NCBI GenBank assembly: GCA_041391225.1
Contig: JAWKOL010000006.1
Location: forward strand, 62,001 to 126,000
Length of the DNA stretch: 64,000 nt
Source: RI-153 sp041391225
GTDB lineage: Bacteria; Chloroflexota; Anaerolineae; Caldilineales; Caldilineaceae
Direction of reading: 5' to 3'
The notes beneath the pieces are model-generated. The model was not told the origin of the DNA. It made no database searches and saw only the letters and a program-made list of their open reading frames with translations. Below are positions 35,712-45,252 of the stretch, one piece after another (the first letter of the stretch is position 1; each line of letters begins with the position of its first letter). The position numbers and the translations under genes were made by a program.

Positions 35712-36158
35712 ATGGCCCAACTCATCTCATCTCGGCCGCTTTCGTGGCGATTTCTGGTCACCATTGACGGCATGGGCGTCGGCGAATTTACCGAATGCAA
35801 CGGCCTCACCGTTGAGCGCGAATTCGAGCCGCTCAACGAAGGCGGGCGCAACGACTCCGTCCATTACCTGCCCAAAGGCATCAAATTCACCAACATCACC
35901 CTCAAACGCGGCATCATCAGCCTGGCCCTGTGGGACTGGCTCATGAAAAACGTCAGCGCCGGCCAGGTGCAGCCCGAACTCAAAAACATCATCATCGAAC
36001 TGGCCAACGAGACGGGCAAAGCCATGTACCGCTGGAACGTCAGTCGCGCCTTCCCTGTCAAGTGGACTGGACCCGATCTCAACGTGGAAACCGAAGAACT
36101 CTCCATGGAATCCCTCGAACTCGTACACAGCGGATTCACCCTGGAAGAAGCGAGATAG
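35712..36158 (+). CDS. Tube-family protein 3 (gp19-like)
   Basis: A 148-residue tail-tube family protein: RPLSWRFLVTIDGMGVGEFT, ECNGLTVEREFEPLNEGGRN, IKFTNITLKRGIISLALWDW, MYRWNVSRAFPVKWTGPDLN. The closing TEELSMESLELVHSGFT is typical. Likely another adaptor ring between tube and spike. ATG 35712 has GGAG about 9 nt upstream, just past repeat copy A. It ends 6 nt before the proline-rich gene, so they are co-transcribed. Intact. Confidence 0.88.
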   Translation: MAQLISSRPLSWRFLVTIDGMGVGEFTECNGLTVEREFEPLNEGGRNDSVHYLPKGIKFTNITLKRGIISLALWDWLMKNVSAGQVQPELKNIIIELANETGKAMYRWNVSRAFPVKWTGPDLNVETEELSMESLELVHSGFTLEEAR

Positions 36159-36164
36159 CGACGC

Positions 36165-37796
36165 ATGGCAGATCAAGCACTCACCCCCGGCGACGGCGAT
36201 CCCTTCAACGCCGCCGACGACAGCCTCACACCGCGCAGCGGTGAACGCCAGATCCTCTCGCTGCGCGCCGTCAACGCCGCCGACCACATCATGCGCACCC
36301 TTTCACCCTGGATCCGCGAATCGCTCATCGGCGAACAGTCGCCGCGCACCGCCGGCTCCCTGATCCGACGCCTGATGCGCAAACGCAGCGGCGCTTCCTT
36401 CACCTTCAACGGCACCGTGGGCATCATGCGGCGCTTTCACCGCATCGTCAACCGCAGCGTGGCCTGGCAGGCCGACGTCGGCCCTATCGATCCCAACCTC
36501 TTCGACCGCTTCTCACTCGACATGACCCGTCGTCGCGACATCGGCGCCAACAACATCGGCGAACTGCTCAAGATAAACCGCCAGGAAGAAGAACTGGAAA
36601 TGCCCCTGGCCGGCGCACCCGAACCTGAACAGCCGACACAACAGCAGCCCGCTGAACCGTCGCGTCAACTCACCTTCGAAGAGATCAAACAGCGCATCGA
36701 GGCTGCCCGCACCTTCCGCTCGCAGTCGCCCTCCGGCGAGCCCGACTTTGTGGAAGCTATGCGCAAGCGCGCCGCGCAGGCCACCGAGCCTACGCAGGCG
36801 TCGGAACAGCCGTCACCGCGCCCGGCCATGCCGCCCGCCGCCCGCCTGCCCCAGCAACCGCCCGCTGCGCCGCCCACCGGCACACCACCTGAATCACCCA
36901 ATCCTGCCGCCATGTCGCCGCGGCAGCGCCGTCGCATGGGGCGCAAAGTCGAATACCTCTCCATCCCGCAAATGGACGACGAAGACGGCGACAGCGACGG
37001 CGAGCCTGGGCCACCCACCTACCTTGCCCATGCCCCACCCGATCTCGCCGCGCCCTTTCCGCCCACCGAACCGTTCGACACATCGCTGCTCAGTCCGCAG
37101 GCCGATCTCGACGACGACATCCTCATCCGTCGCTACAATGACATGCCCCACTTGCGTCGGGCGCAACCTGTGCGCGTGTCTTTGCCGCCGCGCATCGCCG
37201 TAGCGCCACGTCGTCGGCCTGCAACCGCGGCCTCATCGGCGAACCCGCGCCGCAGCCCACAGCCGCAACATCGGCGCTCGCGCCGTGCGCCGTCGATCAT
37301 CGCCCGCGCCGCCGAATACCTGCACCGCAGCATCGCCGGCGACATCCTGGTCAGCCGCCCGCAGACCTTGCTCGCCCACATCGCCCGCCCGCCCGTCCAG
37401 GACACCCGCCCGCCGGACCAACCGCCCACCGTGTTGCCCACCGTGTTGCCCGTCATCCAACCCGGGCCGGCGAATCCCCCAATCGCCCAATCGCCCAATC
37501 GCCCAATCGCCGACCCCGATCTCCTCTGCATCCTCCCTGCACCGCCGCGCCGCCGTCCCCGCCCAGCCTGGCTGATCTGCAGATTCAGCCGTTGCGCCCA
37601 ATGCCCACCGTGGCTGTGCGGAGGAAGGCAACCATGCCGCCATCTCCTGTGCATCGGGCTTCTGCCGCCCCAATCTTGCCGCCTCAGCCACAAGCGATCA
37701 GCCACACCCGCCCGGCGCGCTCCTCTCGCTGACCCGACGATCTTGATTGCGCCCGTGGCGTCTCAGCGCCGTACCCATGCGCCCCATAGGTGTTAA
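36165..37796 (+). CDS. Proline-rich eCIS-locus protein of unknown function
   Basis: About 540 residues as read. The first 130 residues look folded (LSLRAVNAADHIMRTLSPWI, GSLIRRLMRKRSGASFTF, FDRFSLDMTRRRDIGANNIG), then a helix (FEEIKQRIEAARTFRSQSP) and a long Pro/Ala/Arg-rich disordered part with NPPIAQSPNRPIADP. From about 37520 the plausible frame changes (SLADLQIQPLRPMPTVAVRR). The stop lies inside the left arm of the MITE-like element at 37786, so the native end is probably lost and this may once have been continuous with the large protein downstream. No known family recognised. Confidence 0.6.
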   Translation: MADQALTPGDGDPFNAADDSLTPRSGERQILSLRAVNAADHIMRTLSPWIRESLIGEQSPRTAGSLIRRLMRKRSGASFTFNGTVGIMRRFHRIVNRSVAWQADVGPIDPNLFDRFSLDMTRRRDIGANNIGELLKINRQEEELEMPLAGAPEPEQPTQQQPAEPSRQLTFEEIKQRIEAARTFRSQSPSGEPDFVEAMRKRAAQATEPTQASEQPSPRPAMPPAARLPQQPPAAPPTGTPPESPNPAAMSPRQRRRMGRKVEYLSIPQMDDEDGDSDGEPGPPTYLAHAPPDLAAPFPPTEPFDTSLLSPQADLDDDILIRRYNDMPHLRRAQPVRVSLPPRIAVAPRRRPATAASSANPRRSPQPQHRRSRRAPSIIARAAEYLHRSIAGDILVSRPQTLLAHIARPPVQDTRPPDQPPTVLPTVLPVIQPGPANPPIAQSPNRPIADPDLLCILPAPPRRRPRPAWLICRFSRCAQCPPWLCGGRQPCRHLLCIGLLPPQSCRLSHKRSATPARRAPLADPTILIAPVASQRRTHAPHRC

Positions 37797-37918
37797 GATA
37801 AGGACCAGCGAAAGTGCCGGGGACTTCACGTTGGACGTGTCGCCAGGAGTGAATGTCCCGCCTGCGGCGGCGATAAGTCCCCGGCACTTGTGTCTACGAC
37901 GCTTAACTTAACGCCTAT
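37786..37918. repeat. MITE-like element, copy 2, inside a coding region
   Basis: 133-bp element: ATAGGTGTTAAGATAA (37786-37801) pairs with 37903-37918 (14 of 16); a nested perfect 15-bp repeat AAGTGCCGGGGACTT (37814-37828 with 37875-37889) lies inside. Its right arm, read outward, contains TTAAGTTAAGCG as in copy 1 (453-577). The 12-mer CCCATGCGCCCC flanks it on both sides (37774-37785 and 37920-37931), consistent with a target-site duplication. Confidence 0.65.
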
Positions 37919-40900
37919 GCCCATGCGCCCCCAGCCAGGGACGCGTCCATCACCCGGCCTGGCCCTGCCACCCACCGCGGACATCACACCCAGCGTGCCC
38001 GCCGCTCGATACCAGCCTGGCAACGCCAACGATTTCGCAGCCCGAAACGCCGTTGATCCGCCGCAGCGCCGTGACACCCGCCTCCGATTTGTGGCGCCCA
38101 TCGCAACTCGAAGACGCGCCGCCCGCCATCGAGGCTGTCACCGCGCCTGCTACGCTGTTGCGCCAGAGTGACTTCGCGGCACGAACACCCAGGCAAGCCC
38201 CGCACCGCACCTGTCATCGCCGACGCGACACTGCCAACGCTGGATGTCTCGCCCACACCCGCACCAAGCTTGGCGCCGCCAAATAACGCCAACGCTGCCT
38301 GGATGCCGCTGGAATACACCGTGCAGCGCCTTCTGCAATCGCCCAACGGCCGCACCGTCGCCGCCACGGACAGCGCACCGCCGCTGTCCCAAACGCCCCG
38401 CCGCCGCCCGCGACGGAAGCGCCGCCGTCAATTTCGCATCGGACGACGACCGCGCCGCCGTCTTCAGCGTCCTCGTCGGTTCAACCTGCACGATTGAGTT
38501 CGCGGCCTCGTCCGCGCCATCGACCATTGCACCGTCGCCCATTGCACCGTCGACTACGCCACCGCGATTGGCGCCGCGCCGCGCCGACGTTCCGCTTTTG
38601 CAGCGAATTGTTCAGCGCGATTTTGCCCAGAGCCGCGCCGCCGAACTGTCGGAAGGTGCGCTACGCCTCGCACCACCGCGACCGCAGCGGCCCGACCGCG
38701 CCGCTGAGACGCAACACCTCGTCGACGCGCCGCTGCGCCAGGAACCATCACCGCGCACCCACCCCGCGCCGGCGGAGTCGCCTGCCGTCCAAACACCCAG
38801 CGCAGGTGACGCAGCGCCCCTGGAGGCAGACGCCCGCGCCATGCGGCCGCCGTTCGCCACTACGTCGCCTGTGACAGTGCGTCGCACCGAGATCCTGTCG
38901 CAAACGCTGCGGCGCCTGGCCGAGGACGGCGCGCCGGACCGCGTGCAGCATCGTGCGCTCGTGGATCGATCCCCGTTGCCGCGTAGCGGCGCGCTTCTGC
39001 GCCCCACGCCGCCCACGTCTGCGCTCGTAGATGCCAACACATCGCCGCGGGCGCGAACTGCGCAACCAACATCGATGCAACCGGGCCACGTCGGGATGGC
39101 GTCCTCCGCCCTGGGCGCGGACACGTTAGTTGCACACAGACCAATGTCCGCGGCCAATCTCTGGTCGTCGTCTGCGATTCAGCGCGTCGAAACCGACGCC
39201 CCCGCGCCGACCGCCTCCACACAGCCGCCGCTCGTTGAGCAGGCCCTGCCGCCTGTCGCCGCCAAGAGCGCACCCTTCACCCGCACCGATGACGATGCGC
39301 CGCTGGTCTCACCGACCATGCCTGCCCTCGCGGTGCCGATTTCAACGCCGCGCGCTGCCTTCACGCCGCTGGAATTGCCGCTGCGCAGGCTGGCGCGTGT
39401 CTTCGCACCCGCGGAATCGCCTGTCACCGTGCAGGCGGCGCGACTCGATCTGCCCACCGCGCCCGAAGTGCAGCGCCGCGTGGCCCAGATCCCCTTGTCC
39501 CCACACCCGGCGCCGCCGCGATCTCACCCCATCCCAGCGCCGGTGACCGATCCACCCGCCGCATCACGCTTGACGGCCAGGGCGCAACGATCCGCCGCCG
39601 CCGTAACATCGCCCGCCGAAACCTGGGGTGCTGCGCTTGATCCAAGTCTGCCAACGCTGCCCACCGTGCGACGCTCGCCTGATCGTGAACCGACACAGCG
39701 TGTGGCCTCCTCATCGGCGCAGCTGACACAGTCGGCGCGGCCGCCGCAAAGTCGGCGCGAACCGGATGCACTGGATTTGCCGACCGCAACGGAAACGCCA
39801 TTGGTGGATCAGATCCTATCGCGGGATTTCGACGATCTGCGCCGCCGCCAATTGGTTGGGGCAGATGTCCTCACCGACGCTGAAACTGTGTTGCCTGTCG
39901 CCCAGGGCAGCATCGATTTCCCAGTGGCGCAGCGTGATCCGGCATCGCCTGCCCAGCCACGACCTGCAACGCCGCGCACGCGCCGCACCTGGATGCGTCA
40001 ACTGCGCCGCGATCTACAGCCGAGTGTCCACGCCATCCAGCCTTCGCGTCAGCCAGTCGCGCGTCCAATCGCCCAATCGCCTAATCCCCCAATCTCTCAA
40101 TCTCCTCTCCGCTCCCCGCACTGGATCGCGCCCCCCGTCTCCGCGGCCTGGCCGCAGACGTGGAACGCGTTCGGTGAAGCGATGCCGTTGCCCTTCATCG
40201 TGCAACGGAGCTTGGGGACACCCGAGTCTTCTGCGCGTAGTCAACAGGTGCAGATCGAACCGTTGCCACAGGCGCCTTTTGCGCGTACTCCCTGGCTGCG
40301 TCGGCTCGACGGCCCCGCGCCTGTTTTCGTGCCTGAATCGGCGGTTGTGTCGGCGGATAACCAGTCACGCGGTCGTTTGATCAGGTTCTCGGCGCGTCGA
40401 CGATCCGGTGGGTTAGAGCGGGCCGACACCGTGCAGCGGTTGACGGCGGATCTGCCCAGGATCGCGCCTGAGGTGTCGTCGATGCCGGTGTTGAATGAGG
40501 CCGCCAGGGTGGAGAGCGGGGCGCAGCAACGCACGATCACGCCGCCTGCGCCACAGCAGCGCACGTCCGCGCCGGATACTGCCTCATCCGCCAATCTGGC
40601 ACTGGTTCGTCTGCGCGCCACAGCGTTGTCTTCGGCATCTACCGCTGTTTCGCGTGAAAGCGCCGCATTGTTATCGACGCCTGTCGAGTCTCGGCAAGCA
40701 GATCGCCTTGGCGCGTCATCCGATGCACTGCTGCCGCTTGCGCCACTGCGTACTGCGCCTGTGCAAACACAGCCTCCATCGACCGCGTCCGATCCGGCGG
40801 AACGCGAGCGTACACAGAACCACCCACCGCTACGAAGGGCGCACGCCGCCGCCGATGTGCCTGCCGAAACATCGCACACCCAGCGCTCCGCGCTGCGTGA

Positions 40901-43374
40901 GGCATCCTCAGGTGCCGGTGCGGCTGCGCATTCGGATCTACTTTCGCCGAATCTACGCGGCGGTGATGTTGCTCAGCGGCAAGCGCAGTTGCGCCGCCGC
41001 GTGCCGCGGACAGCCGCCGCGTCAACGTTGCCCCACAACGTGAACACGGACATCGTCCACCATGCGAAGCGCCCATTGGTGGAGGGTGTGCTCCGGCGCA
41101 GCTTCGGTGACAGCCGTCGCCGTGTGTTGTTCGCGGGGCCGCTGGCGATGGCGACGCCGACGAGGGACGCAGCGATGTTCGACGTTCTTCGGCAGGCTGA
41201 GGATGTGTCTGCCACGCCGCTCACCCGTGGCGCTTTGCCTGCGCAGGATCTGCCGCGTCTGCCGACGCCATCCAAGATCGAACGTGACGCGAACGCGGCG
41301 TCGCTGGTGCAGCCGCAGGTGACATCTTTGCCGCCTTTGGTATTGCGCCAGTTGGCGATGCCGTTGGGCGTGTCCGCGTCGGCAAGCGACAATCCTGCAG
41401 CAGAGACCGTCCCCGTGCCGCGTGGACGGCGCATGACGCAGACGTTGCTCGATCTGGTGGATCACCCCGCCGATGCGCCCGGTCTGCCCAAACGGCGACA
41501 GCCGTCGTCGAGACCGTCCTCGGCGGCGCGGTTGCGGCCCGGCGCTGTGGCCCAACGTGCAGCGACGCAGGCGGCGACGCAGCGCGCCCAAACGCGGGTT
41601 GAGCCGTCTTCGCGGATCTGGCGGTCGCCGCTGCTGCGCGAGGACGTCCTCTCCGGCGTGGGCGCGCCTGCCGTCGGCGCGGCGTTGGTCCTGCGGCGCA
41701 CTGCTGCGAACGTCGACGCGGGCCGCGACGGGGCAGCAACGTCGTTCCACCCTGGGGTACTCGTGGCGCCGACGCCCCCACGGAGCGGACGCACGCTTGA
41801 CGAGGTGACAAGCTCAATTTCTCCCCCATCTCCAGCCCATTTTGCGCCGCTGGATCTGGCTGTTCTGCCACGCCGATCTGCCGAAGCGCCGGTTGCGCAG
41901 GCGGAAACGCTGTTGGAGCGGGTGGTGCAGCGCGATTTTGCCGGTGCGCGCAGGCAGGCGACGTCGTCGGGCGCACTGCGTCTGGATGATGCGCCCAGTT
42001 CGGGGCGACAAGTGCCGCAGCGACCGGCGCGGGTGCGTCTGGCCAAGGACAGTTTGACCGCGGCGCTGTACGCGCGTCCGCGAGCGGCGGCGCGGTTGGC
42101 GCAACGCAGGGTGAACGGTCGCCGCTTTGCGCCGGTTTCGGCGCTGTGGCAGGGCGACGGCGCGCCGCTGTTGCCGCCGGAGTCGGCGTTGCCGGCAGCG
42201 CCAGGCGCGTTTTCGGCGAGTTCTTCGCCCGCGGCTGTGTTGGAGACGATGCAGGCGCAGGGCTGGCGCTTCAAACGTGTGTCGGCGGCAGGGCGTCCCG
42301 CGGATGTGCAGCGCGTGGCGGCGACGGCGCAGTCGCTTTCGACGCTGCGTGGGGGGGACATGCCGCTGCCCTCGCAACCGCGGTCGCTGCTGGAGCGGGT
42401 GTTACAGCGCGATTTTAGCGGAGTGCGGATGCAGGTGGCGGGCTTGGAGCCGCTGGGTGTGGCGGCGGCGGCGCGTGGCAATACCGTCTATTTGCAGCGG
42501 GAGACAGCAGCGAATCTGTCGGCGCCGCAGAACTTGGCGCTGCTGGGTCACGAGTTGACGCATGTGGCCGCGGCGGGTCATGCGCCAGTGCAGCGGCAGA
42601 CGGTTGCGCCGTTGGCGTCGCCGTCGCGGGCGGCGGATGCGTCTACGCGGTCGGCATTGCCGGTGGCGGCGACGCGCCTGCGCGGTGACACGCCACCTGC
42701 CGCGCCCGCGGCGCAGGATGCGCTGACGCCGTTGGTGCAGCGTTCGATTTTGCCTCCGCTGCCGTCGACGCGTCCTAGCGTGGCGGTTGAGGAGCGCACC
42801 GCGGACCAGGTGGAAACGGCGATCCGGCGGATGCCGCGGGCAGCGTACGTCTGTTTCTCCGGTTGCGGCTGCGCCGGAGGCGATGCCGGAGTTGCCGCTG
42901 TCGCCGCTGCCGATGCGTCGACAGGTTTCGCAGGTGTTGGGCGATCCTGCACTGTCGCCGGTGTCGTCGTCTTCGGTACAATCGCCGTTGACGCCTTCGC
43001 CGAACCCGTCTACAATCCAACGCACGGTCGCGCCAGACGCAGCGCCAGGCCGACAGGGTGGTGTGTCCACGTTGTCGGGTGTGGAGTCCGCGGCGATGCC
43101 GGTGGCGCAGCGCTATCACGTGCCGGTGCGGCGCAACACCGCCGTCGAGGACGGCGAGCCTGACGCCAACGGTGATCGCGTGCCGTCGTCGTCGCTGCCC
43201 ACTGCGGCCATTGGCGAGAAGATCACCATCACCGCGCCGCGGGCGCAGCGGGTCATCGATGAGCCTGAACTCAGCGATGGCAGCGCAGAACCCGATTGGG
43301 ACAAGCTGGCGGAGAAGATCATGCCGTTGTTGCGGGATCGCCTGCTGGCGGAACGCGACCGGCTGGGCTGGTGA
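37917..43374 (+). CDS. Giant eCIS core (DUF4157) protein with repeated pre-zincin motif (frameshifted)
   Basis: About 1,800 residues, Ala/Pro/Arg/Ser-rich. Intact frame runs from about 38570 to 42830; earlier and later parts lie in other frames, and the true start is uncertain (ATG 37917 has no ribosome-binding site). Near the C-terminus is a DUF4157 unit: LLERVLQRDFSGVRMQ, GLEPLGVAAAARGNTVYLQR, then LLGHELTHVAAAG with HELTH at 42549-42563. Truncated copies of the pre-HELTH segment recur: LLQRIVQRDFAQSR (38595), LVDQILSRDFDDLRRR (39800), LVEGVLRRSFGDSRRR (41075), LLERVVQRDFAGARRQ (41909). The C-terminus after a shift near 42830 ends RDRLLAERDRLGW. DUF4157 proteins are linked to eCIS as cargo or core factors. 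Tape-measure function is only a guess. Confidence 0.7.
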
Positions 43375-43404
43375 GGGGTGACACCGAACGGCCACGCCCA
43401 CCCC

Positions 43405-43503
43405 GCCGAATTCATTCGGCGTCTGATACGGGAAACCGGCTGAAGCCGGTTCTGCGAACACGATTTATCGTGTTTCCCATATCAGACGGCGGTTTCAACC
43501 GCC
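43405..43503. repeat. Multi-stem structured intergenic repeat
   Basis: Stem GTCTGATACGGGAAAC (43421-43436) with 43472-43487 (15 of 16) encloses two hairpins, AACCGGCTGAAGCCGGTT (43434-43451) and AACACGATTTATCGTGTT (43457-43474). Two more flank it, GCCGAATTCATTCGGC (43405-43420) and GGCGGTTTCAACCGCC (43488-43503). Followed by the GACCCGCACGGGGGCGTGCT motif at 43521. It lies between the DUF4157 gene and the LysM gene. It could fold as a clover-like RNA or cruciform. Confidence 0.6.
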
Positions 43504-43594
43504 GGGGACGCTGCCGCGTCGACCCGCACGGGGGCGTGCTCACTCCTCATCCAATTCAATAACGTAAACCTGCAACCTGCCTCCGGAGACCCGC

Positions 43595-44258
43595 ATGGCA
43601 AACGGCGAATTTCAGAAAGCCAAAATCGAAGTGGTGGAAGGCTCGAAGAACGGGCAGTCGGTGGCGTTCATGTACAACCCCACGTCGCTGTCGGTTTCGC
43701 GCTCGGTGAAGTGGTCGCGCACGCCTAAGCCGGGCGGCAATGCGCCGGAGACCGATTTCGGCGGCGGCGAGGCCACCAGTTTTTCCATCCCCAGTGTGAT
43801 CTTCGACGGGACGATCCCACTGGAAGGCGAGACCGCGCCGCGCGCCAACATCATGGATGATCTCGACAAGCTCGTCAGCTTCATGGACATCGACAACGAC
43901 TTGCAGCGTCCGCCGTTTTGCCGGTTCATGTGGGGCCAGTACCGCTCGGCGCAGGTGACCATCGACAAGGTGGACATCACGTATCAGCTTTTCGACAGGG
44001 CGGGAAACCGCTGCGCGCCGAGGTCAACGTCACCTTCGCCAGGCCGAGGACCCCACCGAAGTGCCGTACCAGAACCCCACGTCGCGCAGCTACGCCCGCA
44101 AGTACCACACCGTGATCGAGGGCGAAACGCTGGATTGGATAGCGCACCAGGAATACGGCGATTCCAGCGCGTGGCGTCACATCGCGGAGAGCAACAACCT
44201 CAACGATCCGCTGGATCTGCGCCCCGGTCAGTTGCTGCGCATCACGCCGAGGGCTTAA
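43595..44258 (+). CDS. LysM-containing eCIS tube-spike adaptor (Pvc7/Afp7-like; frameshifted)
   Basis: ATG 43595 (CGGAG 6 nt upstream). The N-terminal domain FQKAKIEVVEGSKNGQSVAF, MYNPTSLSVSRSVKWSRTP and FMWGQYRSAQVTIDKVDITY is the CIS-tube-type domain. Two nearby indels (about 44000 and 44040) precede a C-terminal LysM module: RKYHTVIEGETLDWIAHQEY, AWRHIAESNNLNDPLDLRPG, QLLRITPRA. In AFP and PVC particles this protein links the tube to the hub. It is followed by repeat copy B and the hub gene. Confidence 0.83.
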
Positions 44259-44276
44259 GACATCTAAGAATTTCAA

Positions 44277-44416
44277 TGATCCACGAAGGCACACGAAGCA
44301 CCACGAAGAGGAGAAGAGAGGGACACGGATTTCAGGATTAGCAGGACAGCAGAGCGGAAAAGCTTTCTGCCTGTTCATTTCTGGCTTCGTGTATCTTCGT
44401 GTGGCTTCGTGGATCA
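44277..44416. repeat. TGATCCACGAAGG element, copy B
   Basis: 22-bp inverted termini (44277-44298 and 44395-44416, 21 of 22) and internal GGGACACGGATTTCAGGA shared with copy C. It begins 19 nt after the LysM gene stop and ends 38 nt before the hub ATG. Confidence 0.77.
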
Positions 44417-44454
44417 TTATTCCTCTGGTTTCTCCTTGACGATAGGATTCTCTC

Positions 44455-45240
44455 ATGCCCACAGTGGAACGTCTTGGGTTCAAGATTAACGGCGCCACCG
44501 ACGACGCCTGGGTACAGGACTTGCAGGAGATCGTGGTGGAGCATTCGCTGCGTATGCCGTCGATGTGTACGATCACGTTGTACGACGGCCTCAACACCGA
44601 TGAGACCTTCACCTACATGGAGAGTACCACCTTCAAATTGGGCGCTGAGGTGGTGATCTTCGTGTTGGAATCTTCGCCCGAAGAGGTGGTCTTCCGCGGC
44701 GAGATTGTGGCGTTGGAACCGCTCTTCCGCGAGGACGGCAGTTCGGCGTTCCGCGTGCGCGCCTACGACAAGTCGCACCGGCTGCACCGCGGCAAGAAGA
44801 TGCAGACGCACCTCAAGCAGAAGTACTCCGACGTGGTGACGAAGATGCTGCAAGACGTCGGATTGCAGCCGGGGACGATCACCGATACCAGCGTCGTCCA
44901 CGAGTTCTTGATTGTGAACAATCAGACCAGCATGGAGTGGATCGCGATGGTGGCCGATATGCTGGGCTATCAATACTACATGGAAGATGGCAAGTTTCAC
45001 TTCAAAACGGCCGAAGATTTCGACGATGCCCTGGTGGCGTTGGGATGGCGCGAAGATCTGCGCTCGTTCTATCCGCACGTCACCACCACACACCAACCCA
45101 GTCAGGTGCAGGTCTACGCCTGGGATCAGGTGAAGAAGCAGATGATCACCGGCTCGAATCAGAAGCCCGCCAAAGCGTCGGTGACCATCGACGCCATGAC
45201 AAAAAACGGCGCCGACACGGCCAAATCCGTCTTCGGCTAG
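44455..45240 (+). CDS. Baseplate hub (gp27-like half of Pvc8/VgrG-type protein)
   Basis: A 261-residue protein matching the first half of eCIS spike proteins: ITLYDGLNTDETFTYMESTT, VVFRGEIVALEPLFREDGSS, AFRVRAYDKSHRLHRGKKMQ, SDVVTKMLQDVGLQPGTIT, SMEWIAMVADMLGYQYYMED. It ends at TAG 45238-45240; the same reading frame continues without a shift into the OB-fold half at 45253. In relatives these halves are one protein. ATG 44455 has only a weak upstream site. See the companion feature for the downstream half. Confidence 0.85.
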   Translation: MPTVERLGFKINGATDDAWVQDLQEIVVEHSLRMPSMCTITLYDGLNTDETFTYMESTTFKLGAEVVIFVLESSPEEVVFRGEIVALEPLFREDGSSAFRVRAYDKSHRLHRGKKMQTHLKQKYSDVVTKMLQDVGLQPGTITDTSVVHEFLIVNNQTSMEWIAMVADMLGYQYYMEDGKFHFKTAEDFDDALVALGWREDLRSFYPHVTTTHQPSQVQVYAWDQVKKQMITGSNQKPAKASVTIDAMTKNGADTAKSVFG

Positions 45241-45252
45241 GCAAAATCGAAT

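Noticed and set aside
42549..42563. HELTH as proof of an active metalloprotease
   Set aside because: The motif defines DUF4157 domains but activity is not established from sequence, and no third metal ligand was identified.
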